Source of the DNA: a virus
DNA: 21,849 nucleotides
Virus record (IMG/VR): IMGVR_UViG_3300017757_000188
Location: 1 to 21,849 of that record
Strand: one strand, 5' to 3'
Shown piece after piece: positions 1 through 8,039 of this stretch. Position 1 is the stretch's first letter. Each line of letters opens with the position of its first letter. Both the position numbers and the translations under genes were made by a program. Below the pieces are notes generated by a model. The model ran no database searches. It worked only from the letters and a program-made list of their open reading frames with translations, and had not been told where the DNA came from.

Positions 1-1
1 A

Positions 2-79
2 CAAATGCATTGGAGTTTGGACGAATTAAAAGATGGGACTGCATGGAAACATCTTAGACAATGGGCGGATAAAAGATGA
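2..79 (+). CDS. C-terminal end of an unidentified protein (5' truncated by window edge)
   Basis: An open frame enters from the left edge and runs 25 codons to a TGA at 77-79. The tail is rich in tryptophan and charged residues and ends ...LRQWADKR. The stop overlaps the next gene's ATG in an ATGA arrangement, the same coupling used through most of this window, which supports a real gene end. Too little is present to identify the product. Confidence 0.55.
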   Translation, partial: QMHWSLDELKDGTAWKHLRQWADKR

Positions 80-924
80 AAAATATAACAGCACTAACAA
101 CATTTCATAAAGAAGGACTTGAAGTTTATGGACAGAGATTCTTAGATAGTTTTGCAAAAAATATAGATAAGCGTATTAAACTGTTAGTATATGCAGAAGG
201 TTGTACTCCAGTTAATCCAGACCCAGATCAAATTACTATATTAGATGCTACTGAAGCATTACCTAAACTCGTAGCATTTAAAGAGCGTTGGAAAGATGTA
301 CCAAAAGCAAATGGTATACCGCCAGATGATATTAAAGCACGTAGACCTCGTGACTGGCATAAAGAATTTAAATGGGACGCTGTACGCTTTGCTAATAAAA
401 CATACGCAGTGTATGACGCTGTAACACGCTCTAAGGACTGGTGTGTGTGGATGGATGCAGATACGTTTGTACACAGTCCTTGGTCTTACAATGACTTTGT
501 AAACTTGCTGCCAGAAAACGCATGGATAACTTATGTAGGTCGAGGTAAAGGATCACAAACATGGCCAGAGTGTGGATTTTACGGTCTTAACTTGAACCAT
601 CCTGTATGTCATGAATTTATTAAAGAGTTTGAAAGAGTATACGAAGATGCCGATAACGGTATATTTAAATTGGAAGAATGGCACGACAGCTATGTGTTTG
701 GACACATACTTAATAATTTAAAAGCAGACTTTCCTACTGCACACGATTATAGTGAAAACATTTACAACAATCCTGCTAAGACAGGAGGCGGCGGACATCC
801 TCTAATTAACAGTGAATTAGGTAAATGGTTAGATCACTTAAAAGGTGCAAGAAAGAAAGAAGGACGTAGCAGAAACAAAGACCTCATGGAACGAAGGCAG
901 GAAGCATATTGGAATGAAGTTTAG
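76..924 (+). CDS. Glycosyltransferase-like protein (GT-A/GT8-like, DxD motif)
   Basis: 282 aa. The N-terminus (TALTTFHKEGLEVYGQRF) resembles the opening strand and helix of nucleotide-sugar-binding GT-A folds. Residues about 124-131 read VWMDADTFVH, a hydrophobic strand ending in DAD, as expected for the metal and nucleotide-sugar DxD site. Further on, the PECGFYGLNL segment and a W-H-D-S stretch fit the acceptor half of GT8-like enzymes. There is no signal peptide or membrane segment, so it is probably cytoplasmic. It overlaps the preceding stop by ATGA and the next gene by 11 bases. Similar proteins occur in marine T4-like phages, where they are thought to modify surface glycans or virion proteins. 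The donor sugar cannot be read from sequence. Confidence is good for the fold and low for the exact reaction. Confidence 0.7.
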   Translation: MKNITALTTFHKEGLEVYGQRFLDSFAKNIDKRIKLLVYAEGCTPVNPDPDQITILDATEALPKLVAFKERWKDVPKANGIPPDDIKARRPRDWHKEFKWDAVRFANKTYAVYDAVTRSKDWCVWMDADTFVHSPWSYNDFVNLLPENAWITYVGRGKGSQTWPECGFYGLNLNHPVCHEFIKEFERVYEDADNGIFKLEEWHDSYVFGHILNNLKADFPTAHDYSENIYNNPAKTGGGGHPLINSELGKWLDHLKGARKKEGRSRNKDLMERRQEAYWNEV

Positions 925-1762
925 TTTATGGAGAGATTATGGCGCACTCAATAGCCGACCAGTTTTTGATGCCTTTGCTAACAGTCTTATGGATGCTGGC
1001 TATGATGTTAGCAATAATGATAGGAGCAGTGATGTTGATGTTATTTGGAGTGTTCTTTGGCATGGCCGAATGGCTGCAAATAAACGTATATGGCAAGATA
1101 ATCAACACAATAAAAAACCAACCATAGTACTTGAAGTAGGCGGTATAAAAAGAGGCACTACATGGAAAGTAGGATTGAATGGTATTAATCGCGACGCCTA
1201 CTTCGGACCAACAGGTAATGACTACACAAGAGCTAATAAGCTAGGACTACATCTTAAAGATTGGCGAACTGAGGGCGATTATATTCTTATATGCGGACAA
1301 CACGAAAAAAGTCAGCAATGGGAACTAATGCCTAATATGACTGCATGGTTAGGCAATACTATTAACACAATTCGTGAACATACTGATATGCCCATATACT
1401 GGCGGCCCCATCCAAGATATCCTGTACAGTATGTTGAGAATGATTTTAAAAATGTTATACGGCAAACCCCTACTAAAATAGAAAGTACATACGACGACTA
1501 CGACTTTGATGTTAGAGCAGCATGGGCAACAGTTTGTTGGAGCAGTAACCCAGGTCCACACAGTATTATTGCAGGTAAGCCTGCATTCGTAGGACCAAGT
1601 AGTTTAGCATATGATGTAGGTAATCTTAATTTAAACGATATAATGAATCCAAAAATGCCAGATAGGCAACAATGGCTCAATGACTATGCACATACTGAAT
1701 ATACATTAGATGAAATATCTGCAGGAATACCATTAAAGAACTTGACATCTAAGCTTTCTTAA
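914..1762 (+). CDS. Glycosyltransferase-like protein with capsule/Kdo-transferase-like HPR motif
   Basis: 282 aa from the ATG at 914. An in-frame ATG at 845 lies deep in the previous gene, whereas 914 has an AGGAAG about a dozen bases upstream. Residues 161-168 read IYWRPHPR, and about 207-226 read TVCWSSNPGPHSIIAGKPAF. The pair 'RPHPR' followed by 'SS..G.HSIIAGKPA' is the arrangement seen in GT-B-like capsule polysaccharide and Kdo transferases, where it binds the nucleotide sugar. This fits the kdsA and kdsB genes further along, but the link is inference. No membrane segment is visible. The stop codon at 1760-1762 lies inside the spacer of the downstream promoter, so transcription units abut without a gap. 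It could instead be a GT-B-like protein with a different donor. Confidence 0.55.
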   Translation: MKFSLWRDYGALNSRPVFDAFANSLMDAGYDVSNNDRSSDVDVIWSVLWHGRMAANKRIWQDNQHNKKPTIVLEVGGIKRGTTWKVGLNGINRDAYFGPTGNDYTRANKLGLHLKDWRTEGDYILICGQHEKSQQWELMPNMTAWLGNTINTIREHTDMPIYWRPHPRYPVQYVENDFKNVIRQTPTKIESTYDDYDFDVRAAWATVCWSSNPGPHSIIAGKPAFVGPSSLAYDVGNLNLNDIMNPKMPDRQQWLNDYAHTEYTLDEISAGIPLKNLTSKLS

Positions 1763-1770
1763 GCTATAAT
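1742..1770 (+). promoter_or_regulatory. Perfect sigma70-type promoter directly before an ATG
   Basis: TTGACA at 1742-1747 and TATAAT at 1765-1770 are separated by exactly 17 bases. Both hexamers match consensus 6/6. The -10 box ends 5 bases (atagt) before the ATG at 1776, so the predicted start of transcription is at or beside the A of the ATG. No ribosome-binding site can fit in between. The spacer contains the inverted repeat AGCTT-tctt-AAGCT (1752-1765), a possible operator or chance. Confidence 0.85.
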
Positions 1771-1775
1771 ATAGT

Positions 1776-2942
1776 ATGCTTGAGAATACTATAGAAGACT
1801 GCCTTGAACTACTTGCTGGATTTAGAAAAGAATCTGACAATTTTTCTCTAATGAAAGAAGACTATACTATTATGCATAGTATAGCCAGGCAAGTATTTAA
1901 AGGAACTGCACTTACAGATAGACAGTTTGCATTAATGCAAACAAAACTTCTTGCATATAAAGATCAGTTTGACAACGCCGATATTCCCTTAGAAATTAAT
2001 AAGCTAAGGCATCCTTTGCGAGAGATTAACAGAGAAAAATACATTACATTAAAAAATGATAAAATTAAAGTTAGGTTTCCTTTTAAGAAATCCGACATAA
2101 TGCTAATTAATGAAATATCTCATAAAGCTAAAGGATACAATCATAAAAAAGGATCACATGAACATTTCTTTGATTATACAGAAATAAATGTTTTAAATAT
2201 CCTTAATAGATTTGCTGGTAAAAGTTTTAAAATTGATACTGAATTAGTTGAGGTATATCATGAAATGAAACATATGGAAGCACAAAAAGAAAAATATGTT
2301 CCTGGTATTTTTGATATGCAAATACGTAATGTTAATCAATCAGCAAAAGAATTAATGGAATCAGACATAGGAAAATTAAATGATGACACATTTTTAAAAT
2401 ATGCTGATAGAAAATTCAAATACGGTTTGGCACATATAGATGTACTAGACCCAAAAAATATTACAGAGTCTATTGCATTTAGAAATACTGTTGTATACGA
2501 AAGCAAACCTAGTATAGAAACTTTAGATCAACTGCTAGGAAGTTTATGGCAACTTGATAGATTTCCTATGCTGGTTATTCTTAGTAAAGATAAAGCTGAA
2601 TTACAATTACATTCTATGCTTACGTACTATAGAGATATACTAAATTCAGATCAACAAAGTGTATTATTTAGATTAGATGATAAAAATGCAGGATTTAATC
2701 ATTTAGTCAAGGATAGAAAAGTTAATAATTGGGTTGACAAATCAACAAAAATAGTGTATATTAGTAAAGATAAACTACCCAAACTTCTTGTAAACTGTGA
2801 ATGTAAACCAACAGTAGCATTATGTTTTGATAGTATGCTTGATAAAACATTAGATACCTTTGTTACAGATACATGTGATTTAGTTATTTTTAGAGAAGAG
2901 TATCTAAGTCCATTTAGGAGACATAGTAGTATATATGGCTAG
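1776..2942 (+). CDS. Conserved-type phage protein of unknown function, upstream of uvsW
   Basis: 388 aa; I do not recognise a named family. The first 70 residues are acidic and helical. A central part carries basic clusters and a KVRFPF-type strand (about residues 94-99), followed by an H-K-K-G-S-H-E-H stretch near 126-133. The C-terminal third alternates hydrophobic strands with charged loops (LDRFPMLVILSKDKAE; KIVYISKDKLPKLLVN) in a way that suggests a Rossmann or RecA-like domain, but no Walker A motif is present. It is the first gene after a perfect promoter and its end overlaps uvsW by 8 bases, so it is co-transcribed with a recombination helicase. A role in recombination or replication is inference from that position only. 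Confidence 0.8.
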   Translation: MLENTIEDCLELLAGFRKESDNFSLMKEDYTIMHSIARQVFKGTALTDRQFALMQTKLLAYKDQFDNADIPLEINKLRHPLREINREKYITLKNDKIKVRFPFKKSDIMLINEISHKAKGYNHKKGSHEHFFDYTEINVLNILNRFAGKSFKIDTELVEVYHEMKHMEAQKEKYVPGIFDMQIRNVNQSAKELMESDIGKLNDDTFLKYADRKFKYGLAHIDVLDPKNITESIAFRNTVVYESKPSIETLDQLLGSLWQLDRFPMLVILSKDKAELQLHSMLTYYRDILNSDQQSVLFRLDDKNAGFNHLVKDRKVNNWVDKSTKIVYISKDKLPKLLVNCECKPTVALCFDSMLDKTLDTFVTDTCDLVIFREEYLSPFRRHSSIYG

Positions 2943-4398
2943 TTGTAGATTAATTATACAAGACGAGGTTAACATTAAACTTGAAGGCCTTGAGGTCGAT
3001 GTTCGTAGAAAGATTGCGAATGCACTCAAGTTTGAAGTTCCTTACGCTCGCTATATGCCACAATATAAGTTAGGAAGATGGGATGGCAAAGTTAATTTTT
3101 TCGGTATTGGTGGTACTGGATATGTTAATCATCTTGATACTATCGTGGGAGTTTTACAACGAAATAATGTTGAGATTGTTGATATACAAGACGACAGGCA
3201 TCCTATTACCTTAGACTTTAAGCCAGTAACAGAACGCTATTGGGCTGACAAAGGTGTTGTATGGCCAAAAGGTCATCCAGCAGAAGGTGAAGAAGTTATA
3301 CTAAGAGATTACCAAGTAGAAGCAATTAATAATTTTATTGCTAATCCACAAAGCTTGCAACAGATTGCTACTGGCGCAGGTAAAACAATTACAACAGCAA
3401 CACTATCACATATAGCTGAGCCTTACGGTCGTAGTATAGTTATTGTGCCTAACAAATCATTAGTAGCACAAACAGAAGAAGACTATATCAACTGTGGGCT
3501 CGACGTAGGGGTGTACTTCGGAGACAGGAAACAATTAGGTAAGACTCACACTATTTGCACTTGGCAAAGTTTGAATATACTTGACAAGAAGCACAAGGAC
3601 GGCACAGCAGTACTAGGGCTAGCTGAATTCCTAGAAGGTGTAAGCACTATTATTGTTGACGAAGTACACCAAGCGAAAGCAGAAGTTCTAAAAAACTTGT
3701 TGACTCGCAACCTACGTAACGCTCCAATACGTTGGGGATTAACTGGTACAGTACCTAAAGAGAAGTTTGAGTTTGAAAGTATTCATGCTTCATTAGGTCC
3801 AGTTATAGGAGAAATTAGTGCGAAGGAACTACAAGACAAAGGCGTACTAGCTCAATGCCATGTTAATGTGGTACAACTGATTGATACTGTTGCACATAGC
3901 AACTATCAAGAAGAATTAAAATATCTTGTTACGAATAAAGACAGGATAGACTATATAGGCAAAATGTTAAACTCAATATCACAATCAGGCAATACACTAA
4001 TACTAGTAGATAGAATTAGTGCAGGTGAAATGTTGCAGGAACTTATTCCTGATTCAACATTTGTTAAAGGCGATGTAAAATTAAAAGATAGGAAAGACAC
4101 GTACGACGAAATTAAAGAAGGTACAAACAAGGTAATTATTGCTACATATGGTGTTGCAGCTGTTGGTATTAATATACCAAGGATATTTAATCTTGTATTA
4201 ATTGAACCAGGCAAAAGTTTTGTAAGAGTAATCCAATCAATAGGCAGAGGCGTTAGAAAGGCTAAAGATAAAGACTTCGTTCAAATATGGGATCTAACTT
4301 CTACGTGCAAGTTTGCGAAGCGACATTTGACGCAACGTAAGAAGTTCTATAAGGAGGCACAATACCCCTTCACCATAGAAAAGGTAGATTGGAATTAA
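2935..4398 (+). CDS. uvsW: UvsW-type superfamily 2 DNA/RNA helicase
   Basis: 487 aa, close to T4 UvsW (about 500). T4 UvsW unwinds branched DNA and R-loops, promotes branch migration, and shuts down origin-dependent initiation so that replication becomes recombination-driven. Seen here: an N-terminal domain with YKLGRWDGKVNFF (44-56) typical of UvsW; the Q-motif region LRDYQ (123-127); Walker A ATGAGKT (145-151); DEVH box (242-245); motif III LTGT (269-272); motif V region GVAAVGINIP (406-415); and motif VI QSIGRGVRK (434-442) with the arginine finger. All core helicase motifs are intact. The start overlaps the preceding gene by 8 bases. The next gene follows after 3 bases. Confidence 0.95.
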   Translation: MASCRLIIQDEVNIKLEGLEVDVRRKIANALKFEVPYARYMPQYKLGRWDGKVNFFGIGGTGYVNHLDTIVGVLQRNNVEIVDIQDDRHPITLDFKPVTERYWADKGVVWPKGHPAEGEEVILRDYQVEAINNFIANPQSLQQIATGAGKTITTATLSHIAEPYGRSIVIVPNKSLVAQTEEDYINCGLDVGVYFGDRKQLGKTHTICTWQSLNILDKKHKDGTAVLGLAEFLEGVSTIIVDEVHQAKAEVLKNLLTRNLRNAPIRWGLTGTVPKEKFEFESIHASLGPVIGEISAKELQDKGVLAQCHVNVVQLIDTVAHSNYQEELKYLVTNKDRIDYIGKMLNSISQSGNTLILVDRISAGEMLQELIPDSTFVKGDVKLKDRKDTYDEIKEGTNKVIIATYGVAAVGINIPRIFNLVLIEPGKSFVRVIQSIGRGVRKAKDKDFVQIWDLTSTCKFAKRHLTQRKKFYKEAQYPFTIEKVDWN

Positions 4399-4401
4399 TA
4401 T

Positions 4402-4908
4402 ATGAGAATACTAACATTAGAAAATAAGTGCTTTAGCTTAGAAGATTTACCCGAACAAATAGACGATGATGTTCGATTTAGCGTACTTGATAATTCTGAC
4501 CCTGCAAATCCTGATTTCTTTTTTGTTCCTCTTATTTTCTTAGAATCATTTAGTGCTCCTGCTATGGTTTTAAATATAGGCGGGCAAGAAATCACTATGC
4601 CAGTTGATTGGAGTTTGGCTGTAGGGTGCAGCGAAAGTGGTATGGATTTAGAAATTCTACCATTAACAAGTATTAATGACAGAGGATTTGAAGCGTTTAT
4701 GTTTAATCCATTATCAAGTTACAAAATGGACTTTGCTCCTATAAATATTGTAAACTTCTATACTGATGTAAAATGGTACTTTCCCAAAATGAAAAACGGA
4801 CAGTTACTTACTATACCGATTGACACTACTGACAAACCTCGATGTGCATTTTTTGTTAAAGACATAAGTAGGCAATGCGAAGTAATAGAATATTCAAAGT
4901 TAATCTAG
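4402..4908 (+). CDS. Hypothetical phage protein after uvsW
   Basis: 168 aa; not recognised. It is acidic and mostly beta-strand in character, with repeated short hydrophobic strands (FFFVPLIFLESF, MVLNIGGQEITM, IVNFYTDVKWYFP). There are no signal peptide, membrane helix or cysteine clusters. It begins 3 bases after the uvsW stop, with only a weak GGA upstream, and is followed 11 bases later by the first oxygenase gene, so it is part of the same operon. Compact all-beta folding is plausible, but no function can be assigned. Confidence 0.75.
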   Translation: MRILTLENKCFSLEDLPEQIDDDVRFSVLDNSDPANPDFFFVPLIFLESFSAPAMVLNIGGQEITMPVDWSLAVGCSESGMDLEILPLTSINDRGFEAFMFNPLSSYKMDFAPINIVNFYTDVKWYFPKMKNGQLLTIPIDTTDKPRCAFFVKDISRQCEVIEYSKLI

Positions 4909-4919
4909 AAAGGAATAAC

Positions 4920-5561
4920 ATGGAATGGTCGACGACAGAAAAAAAATTAGACAGTGAAAATATCTATCACAGATATTTAAACCTTCCTTTTGATATTACA
5001 AAACACCCTGTATGTGATACACAACCTGAGGGCATGTATCATCAAGAGCTTAATCCGTGGATTTGTAAAAATTTAAATAATTTTCTAGGCAAACTAGGGC
5101 TTTTTATAAATGATGTGGTTGCTTATTATACTCCTCCAAATGGATTTTTGCCTATACATGTTGACGGTAAAAAAATAGATAATCGTTCAAAAATTAATAT
5201 CACATGGGGTCCCGTCGGAGGCACTACAAGATGGTGGTCTCATAATGAATCAAAAAAGATGGCAAATGTAGGAGAAATCTTTAAAGGTAAAAAAGAAATA
5301 CTTGATAATATAAAAAATAAACACTTTTGGTTCCCTGCAAAAGAAGACTGCGAATTAGTACACGAAGCATCTACTAATAAAGTTAGTTTAGTTAATGTAG
5401 GTCAATTTCATTCAACATATAATCCGCATCCAACAGAGGGCCGATGGACACTATGCTTTGTACCAATAAGTCATAAATTAAAATATGATCTAGGGCGTAG
5501 TCATCTTACATTTAAAGAATCACTAGAAGCATTTGGCCCGTATATAAAGGAAAGTAGATGA
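4920..5561 (+). CDS. 2-oxoglutarate/Fe(II)-dependent oxygenase-like protein, copy 1
   Basis: 213 aa from the ATG at 4920, chosen over an in-frame ATG at 4875 because AAAGGA sits 6 bases upstream and the earlier start would lie inside the previous gene. The fold resembles the aspartyl/asparaginyl beta-hydroxylase class. Residues 77-82 FLPIHVD give the H80-x-D82 iron ligands, then KINITWGP, GTTRWW, a distal H164 (GQFHSTYNP) and R175 (GRWTLCF), 11 residues later, to hold 2-oxoglutarate. The family hydroxylates proteins or small molecules using Fe(II), O2 and 2-oxoglutarate; the substrate here is unknown. The next gene is a diverged duplicate that begins in ATGA overlap with its stop. Confidence 0.7.
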   Translation: MEWSTTEKKLDSENIYHRYLNLPFDITKHPVCDTQPEGMYHQELNPWICKNLNNFLGKLGLFINDVVAYYTPPNGFLPIHVDGKKIDNRSKINITWGPVGGTTRWWSHNESKKMANVGEIFKGKKEILDNIKNKHFWFPAKEDCELVHEASTNKVSLVNVGQFHSTYNPHPTEGRWTLCFVPISHKLKYDLGRSHLTFKESLEAFGPYIKESR

Positions 5562-6172
5562 GAGATAATATCTATCATAGATATTTAAAACTTCCATTTG
5601 ATATAACAAAGCCAGAAGTTTTAAATACAACTCCGGAAAAATGGAGACATGAAGACATTAACCCCTGGAAGTGTAATAATGTAGAAACATGGTTGAATTC
5701 ATTAGGATTATATACTTGCCATACTGAAGTGTTTTATACTCCTCCCAATCACGGGGAGATACCAATTCATTGTGATGATGTAACTATTGATGATCGTGCT
5801 AAAATAAACATTACATATGGTCCTGATACAGGAACTATAAGATGGTGGGAATCTAGCAAAGCACAACAAATTGTAGGAACAGATGCTGCACAAGAAATGT
5901 TAGGTAGTGAAGCTGTATCAGATGATTTTTCAGAAAGGACGCACCATAATTTAGTTGCATTAAAAGAAGATTGTGAATTAGTACACGAAGCGAATACTAA
6001 TAAAGTAAGTTTAGTTAATGTAGGACGACTACATTCAACTTATAATCCAGATTCAACACAAGGAAGATGGACACTGTGTTTTGTGCCAGCTAGTTTAAAA
6101 TTAGAAGGCAGAAGATACTTAACGTTTGAAGAAGCAGTAGAAGCATTTGAAGACTATATAGAAGGAGATTAA
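5558..6172 (+). CDS. 2-oxoglutarate/Fe(II)-dependent oxygenase-like protein, copy 2
   Basis: 204 aa. It is clearly paralogous to the preceding gene. Shared blocks include IYHRYL, LPFDITK, YTPPN, IPIH.D, KINIT.GP..GT.RWW, EDCELVHEA.TNKVSLVNVG and HSTYNP...GRWTLCFVP. Iron ligands H71-x-D73 and distal H159, and 2-oxoglutarate-binding R170, are retained, so both copies look catalytically competent. The two differ most between the RWW and EDCELVHEA blocks (about 100-135), where substrate contacts would be expected, suggesting different targets. It starts in ATGA overlap with copy 1 and is followed 1 base later by a cupin. The substrate is unknown. Confidence 0.7.
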   Translation: MRDNIYHRYLKLPFDITKPEVLNTTPEKWRHEDINPWKCNNVETWLNSLGLYTCHTEVFYTPPNHGEIPIHCDDVTIDDRAKINITYGPDTGTIRWWESSKAQQIVGTDAAQEMLGSEAVSDDFSERTHHNLVALKEDCELVHEANTNKVSLVNVGRLHSTYNPDSTQGRWTLCFVPASLKLEGRRYLTFEEAVEAFEDYIEGD

Positions 6173-6173
6173 A

Positions 6174-6533
6174 ATGGGAATCAAAGCTGGTAAAATTTGG
6201 GGTAACACAGAGTTAGTCCATGCAAATGGTGTATTAGAATTTCACCGTATTGAATATAAAGCAGGATACAAATGTTCAGAGCATGAACATCAATTTAAAT
6301 GGAATGGCTTCTTTGTTGAGTCAGGCGAAATGCTAATTCGTGTTTGGCAAGATGGCGCACAAGAAGGTTTAGTCGATGAAACTATTTTAAAAGCAGGTGA
6401 CTTTACACAAGTTAAACCTGGCAAGATACATCAGTTTGAAGGACTAAAAGATGGTGTAGCATTTGAGCTATATTGGGCAGAGTTCAATCACGATGACATT
6501 GTAAGACGCACTATTGGTACACCGGTAAAATAA
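6174..6533 (+). CDS. Single-domain cupin protein
   Basis: 119 aa, the usual size of a one-domain cupin. Motif 1 is SEHEHQFKWNGFFVESGE, with metal ligands H37, H39 and probably a nearby E. Motif 2 is AGDFTQVKPGKIHQFEG, with H86. The beta-barrel fold binds a metal and usually a small sugar or acid substrate. Relatives include mannose-6-phosphate isomerase C-domains, sugar epimerases and small dioxygenases. Lying between oxygenases and Kdo-synthesis genes, a role in sugar chemistry is possible but is inference. Its stop shares one base with the next ATG (TAATG). Confidence 0.75.
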   Translation: MGIKAGKIWGNTELVHANGVLEFHRIEYKAGYKCSEHEHQFKWNGFFVESGEMLIRVWQDGAQEGLVDETILKAGDFTQVKPGKIHQFEGLKDGVAFELYWAEFNHDDIVRRTIGTPVK

Positions 6534-6808
6534 TGAGTGATCTAAAAACTGGCGAAGCACTTATATACGAAAGAGTTGATAACGTTGTGTATGCACGTTA
6601 CAGAGATGAACCTTATAAAGACATTCCGAGATGGATTATAGGCGGAGATGCAGATGGCATCAATCGTGCTAAAGCAAAGGAACAAGGAGACTTGTTTACA
6701 TATAAAGACTGGCAAGAAATAACAGAGCTGGCTAGAACAAACAAGACATTAAAAAAATGTCTTTCAAAAGTTTTAGATATCTATTTACTATCAAAGGAGA
6801 ACAAATGA
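6533..6808 (+). CDS. Small hypothetical protein
   Basis: 91 aa, not recognised. The N-terminal half is strand-rich with many aromatic and charged residues (EALIYERVDNVVYARYRDEPY). The second half is helical and basic (ARTNKTLKKCLSKVLDIYLL). It has no membrane helix. It is coupled on both sides: TAATG with the cupin and ATGA with the phosphoribosyltransferase. Position alone does not reveal function. Confidence 0.7.
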   Translation: MSDLKTGEALIYERVDNVVYARYRDEPYKDIPRWIIGGDADGINRAKAKEQGDLFTYKDWQEITELARTNKTLKKCLSKVLDIYLLSKENK

Positions 6809-7257
6809 CAGAACTATTTCAACTTGGTAACTTTACCAGCCACGCAGGATTATCACTTCAATGGAAACTAGAATGTGATGCTATTACAGATGAAGAATGG
6901 AAGTGTCTAGCAAAGATGATTATGGATTATCAAGATCGTCCATTCAGTGAAGCAGTTGGTATACCTCGTGGAGGACTAAAACTAGCCGAAGCGTTAAACG
7001 AATATGCATCTGGTAACTCCGACGACTTTCCTTTAATATGTGATGATGTGTTTACTACAGGCACAAGTATGTTAGATTTCATAGACGAAACGTATCCTAC
7101 TTTTACACAAGGAATGGGACATAGATGGGTAGTATTTGCACGTAAGCCAAGTAATGTTTATCCATACTTTACACGAGCATTATTTACAATGCCACCAAAG
7201 CCTTATGTACAGAAAGAATCTTGGGACGACGAAACTTTAATAATGAGAAATGAATAA
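6805..7257 (+). CDS. Phosphoribosyltransferase-domain protein (PRTase type I)
   Basis: 150 aa from the ATG at 6805, which has AGGAG upstream and forms ATGA with the previous stop; an in-frame ATG at 6757 is inside that gene. GIPRGG (52-57) matches the pyrophosphate loop, and LICDDVFTTGTS (77-88) is the PRPP-binding signature with two adjacent aspartates followed by TTGT. The family transfers ribose-5-phosphate from PRPP to bases such as orotate, adenine or hypoxanthine. It is shorter than full-length orotate PRTase (about 210), and the hood region that selects the base is reduced, so the acceptor is unknown. It may serve nucleotide salvage, perhaps supplying CTP for CMP-Kdo, but that is inference. 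Confidence 0.8.
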   Translation: MTELFQLGNFTSHAGLSLQWKLECDAITDEEWKCLAKMIMDYQDRPFSEAVGIPRGGLKLAEALNEYASGNSDDFPLICDDVFTTGTSMLDFIDETYPTFTQGMGHRWVVFARKPSNVYPYFTRALFTMPPKPYVQKESWDDETLIMRNE

Positions 7258-8039
7258 TGATTAGAATAATTGCAGGACCTTGCCAACACGAAAGCTTAGA
7301 ACATAGCTTAGAGATTGCACAACATTGTGCAGATGTATGTCGTAAGTATGGTGCAGAATATTATTTTAAAGCTAGTTTTGATAAAGCTAATAGAAGTAGC
7401 ATGAAAGGCAAGCGTGGAGTAGGCTTTAATACAACACTACATGACTTTCAAGAGATACGTGGTGTAGTGGGCTCTAAGACGCTCACAGACGTTCATACAG
7501 TAGAACAAATTAAAGACATAGTAAACTACTACAATGATGCTGTAGACGTGCTACAGATACCTGCATTCTTATGTAGACAAACTGATTTACTACAAGCGGC
7601 TTGTGCTACAGATAAAATTGTAAACATTAAGAAAGGCCAGTTCCTTGCACCTTGGGACATGGACGGTATACTATCAAAGACAGAAGGTGCTAAAGATGTT
7701 TGGATAACAGAGAGAGGAACAAGTTTTGGATACAATACTCTTGTTGTTGACTTTACTGGTTTGGACTATATGCTTCATAATTATAGCACCCCTGTGGTAC
7801 TTGATGCCACGCACGGAGTACAGAAACCAGGCGGTCTTGGAGGCAGTAGCGGCGGTAATCGCGATTACGTTCCTGGCTTATGCCGTGCAGGTAGTGCTTT
7901 GGGGATTAGGAATTTCTTTATAGAAGTACACCCTGACCCAGATAATGCACCAAGTGACGGTCCTAATATGCTAAAGCTAGAGGACTTTGATCGAGTAGTA
8001 GGAGAGATACATGAATACAGCTATACTAATACCGGCTAG
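7257..8039 (+). CDS. kdsA: 3-deoxy-8-phosphooctulonate (Kdo-8-P) synthase
   Basis: 260 aa, close to the bacterial enzymes (about 260-285). It condenses arabinose-5-phosphate and phosphoenolpyruvate into Kdo-8-phosphate for LPS or capsule. The AGPC segment at residues 6-9 places Cys9 where metal-dependent KdsA enzymes carry a metal ligand; the metal-independent E. coli type has Asn there. The other three ligands of that class are also seen: H186 (ATHGVQKPG), E223 (FFIEVHPDP) and D234 (APSDGPN). FKASFDKANRSS (37-48) and CRQTDLL (106-112) are hallmark substrate-binding segments. The start forms TAATGA with the preceding stop, and the end overlaps kdsB by 29 bases, so translation is coupled. An active metal-dependent enzyme is expected. 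Confidence 0.93.
   Translation: MIRIIAGPCQHESLEHSLEIAQHCADVCRKYGAEYYFKASFDKANRSSMKGKRGVGFNTTLHDFQEIRGVVGSKTLTDVHTVEQIKDIVNYYNDAVDVLQIPAFLCRQTDLLQAACATDKIVNIKKGQFLAPWDMDGILSKTEGAKDVWITERGTSFGYNTLVVDFTGLDYMLHNYSTPVVLDATHGVQKPGGLGGSSGGNRDYVPGLCRAGSALGIRNFFIEVHPDPDNAPSDGPNMLKLEDFDRVVGEIHEYSYTNTG

Noticed and set aside
939-1127. Hydrophobic 62-aa + frame
   Set aside because: Lies wholly inside the second glycosyltransferase gene in another frame; no binding site.
2734-2762. TTGACA-N17-TATATT within the 388-aa gene
   Set aside because: One mismatch in the -10 box, no start codon just downstream, and inside a coding region with no operon boundary; likely chance in AT-rich DNA.
4740-4747. TATAAATA on + within the 168-aa gene
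   Set aside because: No ATG within the next bases and inside a coding region of the replication operon.
7726-7923. Hydrophobic 65-aa + frame
   Set aside because: Shadow frame inside the well-supported kdsA gene.
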